Source: Gymnopus androsaceus JB14 (Eukaryota; Basidiomycota; Agaricomycetes; Agaricales; Omphalotaceae). From it: 64,000 nt of DNA. How positions within the stretch are numbered: position 1 is the stretch's first letter; each line of letters begins with the position of its first letter. Of the stretch, positions 33,241 to 44,728 are shown piece by piece. The notes beneath the pieces are model-generated. The model did not search any database. It was given only the letters and a program-made list of their open reading frames with translations, and had not been told where the DNA came from. Position numbers and translations under genes: made by a program. The stretch covers positions 1 through 64,000 of the forward strand of contig ML769527.1 in NCBI GenBank assembly GCA_009733575.1, given 5' to 3'.

Positions 33241-35254
33241 TCATTTCAGTAGCCGCTGGAATGTATTCGGCGTATTCGAGTTGACCACTTTGGCCATAGA
33301 TCCTTTGATAACGTGCTTGTCCACCGAGCTGGGACTGATTGTCGCTCGTCGTAGTCGACCTTGGTGCGCGAGATCAACCGTGACAGGCTCTGATTGAGGA
33401 AGAGGCAATGATCGTTCGAATGGTTCAGCGTCTTGCTTCCCGTGTTTTGATAATGAAGCTAGGAAAGGTAACATAAGATAGAAGTATGGTTGTGACGGGT
33501 TGAGAGATGGAAGATGGAAGAAAGGATTAGATACAAGATTAGTCCTATAGGAGAAGAAAACACTCACAGCCAGCATATGATATCCCGTCCCTCTCTCCCT
33601 GGAACCAATGTTGTTTTCGTGTTTCCGAAAATCTATCGAAGGGAAGCAAGAACAGATGAGGAAAGGGAGAAGATGATGTAGGAGAGGAGTTAATCACCTT
33701 CGAACCGCCTTTCCATCAAGACCACAAGGATCAAAAGCAGTCCATTCGCCCTTTCGATACAGAGTTAATGATTCTGTCTGTCCTTGAACCACGTCGGGAG
33801 GTAGGCACGAGAACGATAGCGGCGATAAAGGGTCCCGCAGCGCAATGGACGAATCACCCGCAAGTTGCGCCAATTTGCTAAGCGCGACGGTCATTCGCTC
33901 TTCCTTTGATATAGGACTCGGAGCAAGATCTGATCTATGGTGTGGTAGTCTTGACACGAACTTTGTGAAAACTTGATTGGTGATCGAGGCCGCGACGATA
34001 TTCAGTGTACCAGCACCACCTATCGACGTATATCATGGGGTATCAGCAGGTGCTTTACCGACAAGACTGGGCGATACGCACCTTTCACGGTATACAATAT
34101 TGCACCACCCTCGACATTTACTAGATCCGCGACCAGTTTCTCCGCATATTTTAATGGGCAGACCTCATTGCGCTCGCCCTAGTAACATATACAGATCAGT
34201 AATAAACCCACATCTGACGGGATGTAGAGAACTGACATGGATGATCAAGACAGGTTGAGTTATCTCCTTGAGCATGTATGATTTCAGCGGCGTTCGCTGT
34301 TGATCCGTTAGACGATTCCCTTTACGATTCGGGATGTTGAACTCACGTTCAGCAAAACGTTCATTTGCTCCACCATACGCGTTCGACGGAAGGGCGGCAA
34401 GTTGATCTCCCAGTATTCGACGAGCTGGAGATACCTCGTTAGTAAACGCCATGCCAAGATAAGGTCTTGTGCGCACATCATCCCGCAGTCAGGGTCACAA
34501 TCCTGGGGAGGTTATTTCAGCCATACGATCGATACCGAAGAAGAAAGATGCGCACTGGTCCTATCAAAAATCGACTCGCTTCCATTGTGACATGTTCAAA
34601 CGACTCTAAATCCTCTGCATAACACCAAGTCTGCATGATTTCATCGTAGGCATTGAAGACCCATTTCATTCTACGCGGGAAGAATAATTGAGTAATTATA
34701 AAAACGGGGATAAGACAACGGGCGCACTCTGTTGGTGCTGGGACATTGCACAGCGTCAAGCTCAAGCACATTTCCGAGAATCTTCCAGAAATGTTAGGTC
34801 GACTGGAGAACTGATTATTTTGCAGACGTACAATATCGCGAAGCGCAATGCGCAGTTGACAGCCAGGTATTCGCAAGCAAGAATATGGCATGGTGGCAGT
34901 TGCAGGGTCTGAATGTGGCGAGCATCAGAGCTGGATGAACATAGGAGAAGCTCAAGTACACACCTGACAGCACATCGCAATGTCCGCCGCCTCGACCCAT
35001 GAATCATGTTTCCCATTTGTCCTACACGTCGACTTTCCAGCTACTCTCATGTCAAATGCTATGAGGTTGAAATTACTTCCGAGTCGATGGTCAGCGAATT
35101 GTTCGGTGAGCCAGGTCGAGTCCAGAAATGTCGGATGAAGCATCATAATCGTAGGTTTTTCTGGGTCGAATCCACCGACAGTGTTATACTCTGTGTTGGT
35201 GGTGTAGAAGATGGACGCGTAGTCATCCTTGCTATAGATATCGACGTAGGGCAT
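33241..35254 (-). CDS. alpha/beta hydrolase fold protein with atypical nucleophile elbow
   Basis: Ten exons: 35254-34964, 34908-34832, 34781-34728, 34670-34556, 34502-34347, 34296-34237, 34178-34082, 34019-33698, 33632-33568, 33458-33241 (484 aa). The N-half reads as an alpha/beta hydrolase: MMLHPTFLDSTWLTEQF (oxyanion region), LIAFDMRVAGKS, then the nucleophile strand LPPCHILACEYLA, and later ITQPVLIIHGERNEVCPLKYA with the acidic and late strands. The usual G-x-S-x-G is replaced by A-C-E, so the enzyme is either divergent or not catalytic. The last 150 residues are Ser/Pro-rich and basic, without known domain. Substrate unknown. The third intron of the 3' part (33567-33459) is longer than the others (109 nt). 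Confidence 0.8.
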
Positions 35255-35590
35255 GCCAAAAAAGCGTTCTCTTCATCAAGAAGTGGAAAAGGTAAAGAGG
35301 AAAGCCGTGTTGGGCGTTTAAAGGAAAGAAAAAATGAAAGAGACCGCCGATCACCGTCGGGATCGGTCCGCGATACATATGGGGCTAACATGATGAAAAA
35401 TAATCAGGACTGATCCAAGTTGCTCACCATGATACGACGAGAGGTTTCTTAGGGGGAAGCGAAAGCAACCGCATTTCTGGGTGAAACACGAGACTGCAAA
35501 CCGATTAGAAGATAGAGGATATTCGATTGAAATTCGTCAGACATGTATGATATTATTGGTTGTTGGACAATACTGCTCAAGAGCCTCACC

Positions 35591-36593
35591 TCAAGATATT
35601 AGTCCATCAAGGACCTGAATCATCTTTTGTTGTTTCTTTCAAAACTCAGATTAAGTACAGGATTGATAGGCGAACACGGATGGATCATACCTCTCTCAGT
35701 GACGGGTCTGTCGTGGAGAACATTGTCGGTACACCCATTTGGGCGAGTGCTTCTTGTTGTTGCAGTACTAGCCCATCCCACGCAGGAAGTACTCTTTCCA
35801 TGTCAAAGCGTTTCAGTTCTTTTTCAAAAGCATCTGACAACATCTAAAGAGATCGTCAGGAAGGTTTAGCTATGGCCAAAGAACTTGTTTCACGAACTTT
35901 GGCTTCATGTTTAGAGATCCCAGATCCAATCATTGTTGCTCTAAAGTCGAAAAGGAAGTTCATGAACTATTTCTGACGCGTTAAGAAAATCAATAGCACT
36001 TTGTTTTCGCTACCTTGATCTTCTCCTCATACTTTGCAAGGATCGCCTTTCGTTCCTCCCACAATCGGGTTTCCAAGGCGTTCTGCTCATCCTTCATCTG
36101 TGAAAAGACCGATGAGTCCAATATGAGGAGAAGTTACAGTTCTACCGTACCGATTTCAAAGTTTTACTGAATCTTGGGTCCTCAGATAGGCCTGCAATCA
36201 CCGGAAGTGCTTGGTGAAATGTCAAGTATCGAGAGTCATCGGCCCTTTGCCCGGGAGTCGCCGGATGGGGTGGAGACAACGGTAGAAACGAATCAAAAGT
36301 ATGATCTTGAGAAGTTGTTGCATCTGAATAAGGCTCCGCTTGCAGTTGAGAAAGAAGTGTCGCGACGGAGACTGAAGGAGTGGGAGGATTCGGCTGTGAT
36401 GCATCATCCACATTGTGTTGTTGAAAGCTTTCATTTTCATTAATCGTATCCGAAGATGCAACAGCATCCTTCCAGGCTTGAGAAGATTTAAGTTGTTCAA
36501 GTAGTGCTTGAATCCCCGCAGAGTCCTGCGCACATGCACGTAGATGAATTGAAGAACATATTTAGACCGCGAGAAACTCACATTAATGTCCAT
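35591..36593 (-). CDS. conserved coiled-coil protein of unknown function
   Basis: Six exons: 36593-36582 (12 nt, MDIN), 36525-36151, 36097-36000, 35940-35898, 35843-35691, 35635-35591 (241 aa). Residues 1-30 form an amphipathic helix (ALLEQLKSSQAWKDA), then a Ser/Pro-rich linker, then a charged helical part: FHQALPVIAGLSEDPRF, a Glu/Lys-rich coiled coil (MKDEQNALETRLWEERKAIL) and a C-terminal helical block (LKRFDMERVLPAWDGLV). I recognise the pattern as conserved in Agaricomycetes but not a named family. All phases match, which supports a true gene. It lies head-to-tail upstream of the hydrolase gene. Confidence 0.7.
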
Positions 36594-37140
36594 TGTCCAT
36601 ATATGCTTCAAGTAAGAATGCAAGTGAGCATGAATTGATGTCGCTAAAGCAGCTCTGAGTAGACGGGTCCTTTAGCAAGAATGGCACACTACTAGACTCG
36701 GAGAATCGATGAACGGAAAATTTGGAGGATAATTGAGTCTCCCATTACCTGTCCTATAGCTGGCTTTCTAGAGATTATTACAGAGCTTGAATCTGTGACA
36801 GAAAACTACTGGCCTTGTTCGCCGTTCGGAACGGGAGGAGACGCGAGCGCTAAACAGATTATCGTAACAGTCACATGACTATGTGTCACGCTCACTACTG
36901 GCGCCCAAGCAACGCGCCCGTCCGAGTCGGTCGAGGATGGAAGAGTACTTGGCAGACTCCAACTCGCATCTTTGTTTGATAGTTAAGTAATGAGCTGTCC
37001 TGGTAACTGTTTTTTCCACTGCTAGAAGGGATTTTTTCTGCGGCGTACAGTAACCTGAGTTATCCGGCGTCCGCGAATCGCGATCGGACGCCGTCCTTGA
37101 CAGCCTCTGAGCGAACCTATATAGTAAATCCCAACCACCC

Positions 37141-37530
37141 GAGATAAAATGCATTATGGAGGCGTTTCGCGCAAATGCCTTCCGCCCGTACTCCCGCTGA
37201 CTACAACGAAATCATCAAATTTCGAGAACTTAAATACTTATATAGTGTGCGCCAATGATAAAGTGATTTTTTTTTGCAAGTACAATAAGTAAATGCGATC
37301 CATGCAAGGCCCAACCTATGTGGCTCCAGACGGATAGGGATAGAGAAGTGTCACCGTTTAAGGGATGTGCCCTCGAACTGTGAGCGAGACCTACTCAACC
37401 CTCTGAACCGAATTTAAATCAAGGAGATATCCGGAAAATGCATTACGAACGGCATTTCGCGCAAGGCCTAGGCTACTCCGCCCTCCCACTGACTATAACG
37501 AAATAATGAAGTTTCGAATCTTATTTATTC
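37141..37530. repeat. diverged direct repeat, ~100 bp units
   Basis: Unit 1 at about 37141-37240 and unit 2 at about 37424-37530 share GAGATA, AAATGCATTA, TTTCGCGCAA, CTGACTA(C/T)AACGAAAT and TTTCGA in order. Spacing is about 285 bp, and the sequence between also shows partial matches (GTGTCAC). Likely an old tandem duplication of non-coding DNA. Confidence 0.6.
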
Positions 37531-38480
37531 TGAAGTTGAATGTTTTCGCAATGGATCGGAGGTGATTTAAAGTTTTGTGGAGGATGACAGTGTCACTTAT
37601 GCAGGGCTTGTTACATAAATACCCCCTTGGTAGCCTGAAGCTTGTCTAGAAAAAGCTAGATTCTTCAAGTTCAAGTTGAGTTGCAGGGCCAAAGAGTATA
37701 TCTGAGCTGTATCATGATATCTCTCTCTCCAGCTATAACTCCCTGCAACCGCGACATCGCCGTGTGGCGTAGGAGCCGGCGGCCGTAGTTTGTGCACTGG
37801 TAACTATTAGCGTTCTGCCAGGCTCGAGAGTCTTGCCACTGCCAGTGCCAAATCATCTAAGTACCTCGCATACTGTCGGAAGAGGCAGCATGTTTCCTAA
37901 TAAGTATTCGTCTGCTGGATACAGTGTTCAACGTGTTTCGGAATGCTGAGCTTGGCTTTGACTCGCAGAAAATGGTTGACCGGCGGTATGTATCTTAGAG
38001 ACAGTGCATAAATAGCCTATGCAGTCATTTAGTCCAGTAGACTGTTTAAGTTAGTCCACAGCCTACAGGTAATCGATTGAGTTTGCTACGTCTAAATGAA
38101 CAGGGTCAAAATCAGACAATCTAACCATAAAGAGCATCTCCTATAGAAGTACTTCAGCACTGCACCGCTGCCTACCGCTGCATCCTCAGCTTTCGCCATC
38201 CATTCTCTCCAGATTCCGCGAGTCATTGCGGCATAGGCCCGAGTCGTATGTCGTCTGCAGATGTATCTACAGCGGCGGGAATACTGCATGTATGTCACAA
38301 TGTATGTACATACAATATTGAACCTGTATTGAACCTGACTTCGTTTGACTTGAGTCATGTTCAATGAAGACCCCGGTGAAAAGAAACTTGAAAGGAGGAA
38401 CGGAAGCAGGCCCGCAACCGCCGGTAAGATCCTGGGCCTGCATCGCGTATAAACAGGTTCACCATGTGTCTAGGCCAGGC

Positions 38481-39040
38481 CGCGTAGCAGCAGCAAAATT
38501 ATGTACTGAATGCTGAGGGACAGGGTAGACTTGGACAGTAGACGGGGTTTGCCGGTATAACAGCTTTGCAACACACACCTTTTACTTACAATATATTATT
38601 CAAGGCCCAAGGGCGGTAAATTTGGAGCTTTCTATAGTAAATAAATAAATAATATTAAGAATGCTGAGAAACAGGAGAAACAGCGTTCAAACAGGGCAGA
38701 CCGTCGACAAGTGAGATTGCAGCTTGCCTTCGACAGAGTAATGAACTGTAATGAACCTCCTTCATCGAATGCTGGAAGCTGGAAGGATTCTGAGAACTTG
38801 GGTCCTGAAGAATTTACGGTATTGAATTGAATAAATAGTTAAGACTGCATGAAAGGAGAAGCACCTGCGCAACCATCATCTACCGGGAAGATCGTTAGCA
38901 AGCTCAACTGCCTCAAGGCTCAAGGCAGCAGCAGTGAAATTATGCACCGATACTGAGAGACAGGGTAGACGGGCTTCGGCAGGTAAATCGGAAATGTAAT
39001 TGCAAGCTGTAACACACCTTCGACCATTTCTTCAAGGGCA
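38481..39040. repeat. diverged direct repeat, ~110 bp units
   Basis: Unit 1 (about 38481-38590) and unit 2 (about 38921-39030) share AGCAGCAG, AAATTATG, ACAGGGTAGAC, GCCGG/GGCAGG, and CTGTAACACACCTT or its variant. Spacing is about 440 bp. No coding content. Confidence 0.55.
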
Positions 39041-40335
39041 GCGCTGATTTTGCAGTAACACAAGTCTCCTTCAATGAGTACATATGTATGTATCAATACA
39101 GATGCTTCGGGTGCAGATACTGAAAATTGGAATAATTCAAAAGATTGTACTTGTTGAATTGAATAGTCGCTGCTCCGACGGGACTTGGGACTCGACGGGA
39201 CCGTATGGTATGCATAAACGTGTTGTTGACGCGGAGAGTTTCCAATGCAAAGTGTAGCGACGCGATTTTCCGCCGACGAGGCTCGAAGAGCCCTGCCCAA
39301 AATCACTGTGTAAGTACCGCATACGGCGATTTTGGACTCAAGAGCACGCCCGTACTAAACACGTCGGAGAAGCAGCCGACCTGCGGATCATTGTCTTTAT
39401 GAGTACCTGGTACAGTTTCAAGTTCTTGCTGCAAAGTGCAATGAAACGTTAAAGGCCGGGGATGCTATGACAATTATTTGCGACAGTCGGAGTAACGGTA
39501 CGGAAGTGTAGATATGCGCTTCCGGCGGATGATCAGGTTCAGGAGATGGGATTGGCACACCTCTCGAAAAAGTGTCTAGTTAGTTAATAGTGGACTGACG
39601 TATGCAGCCATACCAGGAAAGTAAAGCTTAGGCTGAGAAAGGAATCTTCAGATCGTCAGGTCGTTGAATTCAAAGACGCAGATAAGTATGGTGGTCTAGA
39701 TGATGAGGAAAGATCGACGAACCTCCGAGAAGATCCACGCACACACAACCGTGGCACCTTGAGTAACCAACCTTGATCAAGCCATGTGAGGAGGGTGCAA
39801 TGGTACTTAGTGCATCCTGACTCTGAGCCCGAACCCGAGCTCTATGCCAGTCACCAGCACTGGTCTAGTTTTGCACAGGGGGCGCAAGAACCGATCATAG
39901 CGATTTTTGCGCGATTTTCATTCCGCATGCTTCGGTTTCGGACAGACTGCCTCCCGGCTAACCGTTCAAGCTTGCAGTTGAGTTGAAAATTCTTGAAAGA
40001 AAAATGAAGGAACAGAATCGAAAGGAAGAACAGTTTGGGCAGTAGAATGATGCTGGTTGAAGAGGAAAATTCCAAGAATACAAAATATCCCAATTTGGTC
40101 GTGTTTTCAGGGGTTTTAACAAGCCATCAACCTCGTGTCGTAGATCGATTTTAAGCGTGTGACTTGTGAGCGTTGTCAAGCTGCAGCCGAAACTCCCACC
40201 TCTTTATTTCCTCCCATCATCATCCTCCTGGGCCTGCGTTGCTCCTTCGTCTTTCGTCTTCTAATTTCCTTCTAATACCTCCAGGAGCTCATACCTTTTT
40301 TTATCTTTTGTTATTCCCTATAATCTTTGCTCAAC

Positions 40336-42465
40336 ATGGGACCCGCCGACCCACAGGCATCATCTCATATGATGAAGACTACAAAACGCGGGAGACCTTT
40401 TCTCAAGGTATTTTTTCCAGCGTTATCTGGTCTACAATTCGATATTGACAGGCAGCGTAAGGACACACTGGACCTCTTTGCTACCCTTATCGTATCGTTG
40501 CAGCTCTCGTCCCACAAACAGTTTTTCCGTACATTTGCAAACTCGTTTTCTACGTGCGTGGTTACATTTTTAGTTTGAGATAACCTTCTCATATTTCTAC
40601 AGGGATGAAGCAGCGCAGAACTTGGCTTCCCTCAAATTCTCGCAGTCAAATCGTGGGCCGGATCCCAGAGAACCTTCACGGGTAGTGACTACGACTACTA
40701 CAACCACGTTCTCCATGACCAGAGATATGGCCAAGGCGATGAGCCAGCATTTTATGGACGCTCGGCTTATCGAGAATGCTGCGGATCCCTCTTCCAACCT
40801 GTTCAAGGACAGAGGAATCTATGTCCTTACGCCAAAGGGTCTCCACGTTTTGGAGCGATTCATCACTAAAAACGGTATCAACTCTGATCACCTCCAGGAC
40901 GTCTTCGTCACCCAGCCCATCTGCATAAAACTGCTTCATCTCGAGCGACGATCAGCTGACGACGAGATCATTGTCACACAATCTGTTATCACTGCTCTCT
41001 TCCGTCGTTTTGTCGGCCGTCAAGCCAATTATCCTCCTCAGGCGACTCAGCCACAGGATGCTTTCCAGCGTTACAACGAGCGGTCGAAGGGTGTCTTTTT
41101 GATGGACGTCACAGAGCGTGCTCAACCCTTACTCGGCAAGGGTCAGCAGAATCATAAATACTGTTTTGCTGCAGTCACTGCGCTCGAATGGCTTTGTGAC
41201 TTCACGTCAGTAGTGGGAAGGGAAGAAGCCGCAGAGATGGCTGCACAATTCGTTCGTTTCGGTCTGATCACTTTGGTCAGCGACAAGAGAAAGAACAATG
41301 ATTCTGCAATCATTTTCACTGTGCGAGGCTCTGCACCAGGTGGAAACTCTCCCGTTAGCGTGCGTGTATCATTTTCTTCTGTCTTGTTTTCGAGCTCAAC
41401 GGAGATCTTTGTGAACAGCAACACGGCGAGTTCCGTTGCACTGCCAAGGCTATCTACAAGATTACGGACGAGGGGCGCCGCGTTGCTCACTGGGATCGGC
41501 CTCTTGGTCATCACGACTCTCCTAATGCTTCTTCTGCCAACCTCAGCACCACTGAGCGGTCCTCCGTCGACAATGTCGCTGAAGGTGGGGAGAAGAAGGG
41601 TAGCGATGCCAAGATTCACCGTCGTATCTCTATGGCGGAGAAGCTCAACGCTAGTTACCAGGCGACGGAGAAGAAGAACCCCAAGGAGAGCAATACCGAG
41701 CGATTAAACTATATTCTAGAAGAACCCAGCCTTCGGTCGCTCTTCCGCGAGTTCCTCCGAAGCAACTTTTGCGAGGAGAATTTATCCTTCTGGCTCGACG
41801 TTCAGGACTTTAAGCGTAAATTCAACATCACATCTAGTGCCGTCGCTGTGAACCCTCCTCCCAGATCTGGCTCTCGTGCGACTCCTGGCCAAGCCGCCAT
41901 GGAGAGACACCACGAATCCTTGATCACCACAGCATTCGTCATTTACAACACGTACTTAGCTCCGTCAAGTACGTGCGAACTGAACATTGACCACGGCCTC
42001 AGGAACGAGCTCGTCAAGTATCTGGAGGACGTGGTCACTAGTTTAACGGGCAAGGCCTTCGCCGGCAAGGTTGAACCTGAACAGGCAAATGCGTTCAACG
42101 CCACTCAACTCCAGACCATGATCCGCTTGTACGAGCGAATTCAAATGCATGTCTTCCGACTGATGGCTACAGACTCTGTTCCCAAGGTACGGCCTATTCT
42201 CGAGGCAACTTTGCTATTTTCGCTGACTTTTTTTCTTTTGCAAAAGTTCATCAAAACTCCCAAGTTCCTTGCCATGCGCAATTGGGTTGAGGACTTTGAC
42301 CCTACTGACGACGACGTTCGGCTGCTGTCCTCTGCTCCTTCCCAGCCTCCGGGCCTGGGCACTAGCGAGGAGTCGGGTGGTGCTTACATCACGATCTCAC
42401 AACAAGCAAGTGAGCGTGAACACCGACAGCAGCAACCGCACGCAGCTACATCGTCATCGCCGTAA
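40336..42465 (+). CDS. DEP-RGS regulator of G-protein signalling (Sst2/FlbA/Thn1 type)
   Basis: GTPase-activating protein for G-alpha subunits, which limits pheromone or nutrient signalling. Five exons: 40336-40407, 40456-40553, 40603-41359, 41419-42186, 42247-42465 (637 aa). The N-half holds DEP-like sequence in two blocks (RDMAKAMSQHFMDARLIEN...DRGIYVLTPKG and QFVRFGLITLVSDKR); family members use DEP to bind receptor tails at the membrane. The RGS domain runs from about residue 405 to 560: EPSLRSLFREFLRSNFCEEN, LSFWLDVQDF, then the ...NDFN-like late helices (MIRLYERIQMHVFRLM) and a final FIKTPKFLAM. The Gln-rich tail is short. The intron at 41360-41418 must be removed; reading through it leaves frame and domain. 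In Schizophyllum the Thn1 homologue affects hyphal growth and dikaryon development. Confidence 0.92.
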
Positions 42466-43167
42466 GGTTTCCCTAGAGCACTCTCTCTCTCCTCTCTTTG
42501 CATGGTCTGCTTTGGACGTCTGGTGTTTCGCTATGATATGCATCTTATCGCGTATGACTTGCCCCTCTCTCTCCCTTTCCACTATCATCAATATGCTCAA
42601 TCTTTTTCTTTTTCGGTGTTCATTGCATTTTTACACGTCTCGGCACGTCCAACCCCGGGGGCTTATTTTCCTTCCTTTTTTTCACCGCACTTAATCATCA
42701 TCTACCTTTTTTCCGTGTTTCATTATTCCCCGTGGTGGTCCTGCATGCACAATTGCCTATGCATATATTTCTATTTTTCCGACCTTCACTCTAGGCCATT
42801 CTTGTCGAATCATCATCTTACATGTAGTACTTAGTACCTTACAACCCCCTGCTACTTACTGGGTATCAGTAATAATACAAACAAGAATCTTTACTTTAGT
42901 ATAACTCTGCCGTTTTGAGGCGAGGCGCCGATAAATAGACTATAGTCTAGATGACGTGCCACTGTCATCTCTTCTTTCCTTCAAACTACCAATTGACTTG
43001 GAAGTATCGTTCTTTCAAGCTTTCCGACCTGGAGAGTCAATCGAAGACACTCAGGAACTCAAAAATTCCCTCGGAGTTGCAATGGCTAAAGCTGCACTAG
43101 ACAAGCCTGGGTCACTCTCGTTGGTCAAAAAGTTCGCATAGTAAATATTGGCTTATAAACATATGAT
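42466..43167. other. intergenic between RGS and cytochrome b5-like genes
   Basis: About 700 bp, pyrimidine-rich just after the RGS stop (probable 3' UTR), then the upstream region of the next gene. A frame at 42956-43141 has no recognisable content. An in-frame earlier start for the next gene is not available because ATG at 43163 meets TGA at once. Confidence 0.55.
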
Positions 43168-44081
43168 ATGAACAGGCAGGGACCGAAGGAAACACGCTCG
43201 GATGAATTACCAAAACGCCACAAATCCAATGACAAGGAGAACACGAGGGGAAATGAGACCGATTCCAATCAAGAGACTAGAGTCGTTGTAGTCTTGAGAT
43301 TCATCTTGTATCTCGTCATTTTCGGGGCGCTGGGAGGAAAGTTCTTCACTGGTAGCTACCTTTGGGAATATGATGGCAAGTGGATACGGCTGAGGACATA
43401 CTTCCCGGTCAGTTTGCACATTCCTCTGACGCGCGCACAGTATCTTATACAGAGCCCATTCTCCAGCCAACTCAACGTCTATTCACTGAAGCAGGACTTG
43501 CACAGTATGGCGGGACGGACTCCGACAAACCTATCTATGTCGCGGTAATTATCTGACCTTGTTTCTCTGTTCCACAGTTAGAGTAAAGTAACCGCTTATA
43601 CCCTTACGACAGATTGACGGAGATGTCTACGATGTGACCCAAGGCAAGGCATATCAACCAGGAGGCCCATATCACATCTTGTCAGTGCACGATTTCAATG
43701 ACCGAAGTCGTGCTAGTACTAATTTGCTTTAGGGCTGGTGTGGATGCTGCTCGGGCATTCGGAACGGGTTGTTTCAAGACGCACCGCACTCACGATTTGC
43801 GAGGCCTGTCAGATTCAGAGATACAGGTTCGTAGATCCGTCTTGCAACGCTTAAATGTTCATTTTAATTAACTGGCATAGGGGGTCGAACATTGGAAGGG
43901 GTTTTACCAAAACCACAAGAATTATTTCAAAGTGGGTAGGGTGTCGCATCCGCCTATTGATCCTGCGAGCCCAATACCTGAGGGCTGCGATACGAAAGAC
44001 AAAAAAAATGCTGGTGCGAAGAAGGATACTGCGGAACGACAATCGATTGTGCAAGGTAAAAAGAAACATCAGGAGCTTTAG
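43168..44081 (+). CDS. membrane-anchored cytochrome b5-like heme/steroid-binding protein
   Basis: Five exons: 43168-43407, 43467-43544, 43613-43680, 43733-43826, 43881-44081 (226 aa). A charged N-terminus is followed by one membrane segment (VVVVLRFILYLVIFGAL, residues 32-48). The cytochrome b5-like domain then follows: LFTEAGLAQYGG, KPIYVAIDGDVYDVT, GGPYHILAGVDAARAFGTGCF, THDLRGLSDSEI. This is the arrangement of MAPR/Dap1-like proteins, which bind heme and assist P450 enzymes in the ER; the usual axial-ligand positions differ from classical b5. The C-terminus is Lys-rich, ending KKKHQEL, which may serve ER retention (inference). Neighbouring genes show no functional link. Confidence 0.85.
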
Positions 44082-44231
44082 CGAAGATCAATATATATAA
44101 CGAAAGACTAGAATATTTTACTACATTAACCCCGGAACTCAATAAGCATAACCCCATCTGTAGACCCAGACCCCACAAGAAACGAACGTCGTCGTGAAAG
44201 ATAGGAGGAAATACTTAGTGCTCAGCGCTCA

Positions 44232-44728
44232 CTATGTCAACTGTGAATGACAGGAGGTATAACTTTGTGAAAGAAACATACCTGGCCAGGGCTTCCGTGC
44301 GTTAACAAAAAATTTTTGATAATAGGGAAATCGGCCATTGAAGCATCCATCATAGAGGTGAACGGGTTGTCGTGGTATTTCGCTACGACAATGTTTCCTC
44401 TCCATGCTTGGTCGCCGTTGAAATTTTGACCTTGGATATTCTGTATGGTTTGGTTGACTGGAAAGGGCATGCCATCTCGAGAAACGACTGGGTAGAAGAT
44501 GATGTATGGGCAGGCGAATTTTCGGTTCATGCCATCTAGAGCCTCGACGAGCTACAGGGACCAGATGATTAATCCTTTTGCATGTCCATTGTAGAAACAA
44601 GGTGGGCGATTTACCTGATATTTCCATGCTCTTGAACCGAGATTCTCGGCTATCTGTTTTCGAGCGGGGAAGTGAGCTGTCAGAAAGACCTTGGCTGCCG
44701 ACTCGATGGAGAAAAAGTATGCGTACAT
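44232..44728 (-). CDS. short hypothetical protein
   Basis: Two exons joined at a good GT-AG pair: 44728-44615 and from 44551. Exon 2 either runs to 44237 or is spliced (donor GTATGT after GSPGQ, near 44280) to a stop at 44232. The chain reads MYAYFFSIESAAKVF, HFPARKQIAENLGSRAWKYQ, LVEALDGMNRKFACPYIIFY, GDQAWRGNIVVAKYHD, MADFPIIKNFL. I have the impression this is a small protein family found in many mushroom genomes, but I cannot name it. The upstream start is uncertain because open sequence continues to about 44882 in another frame. Confidence 0.55.

Larger units (their letters stand above)
36594..40335. other. 3.7 kb intergenic region with diverged repeats
   Basis: No credible gene. It holds two pairs of diverged direct repeats (listed separately) and small open frames of random type. 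A CT-rich stretch just before 40336 (40190-40330) looks like a core promoter and leader of the RGS gene. Confidence 0.55.

Noticed and set aside
41360..41707. Read-through of the RGS frame to 41707
   Set aside because: Residues after 41360 lose similarity, while splicing 41360-41418 continues the DEP-RGS protein in phase.
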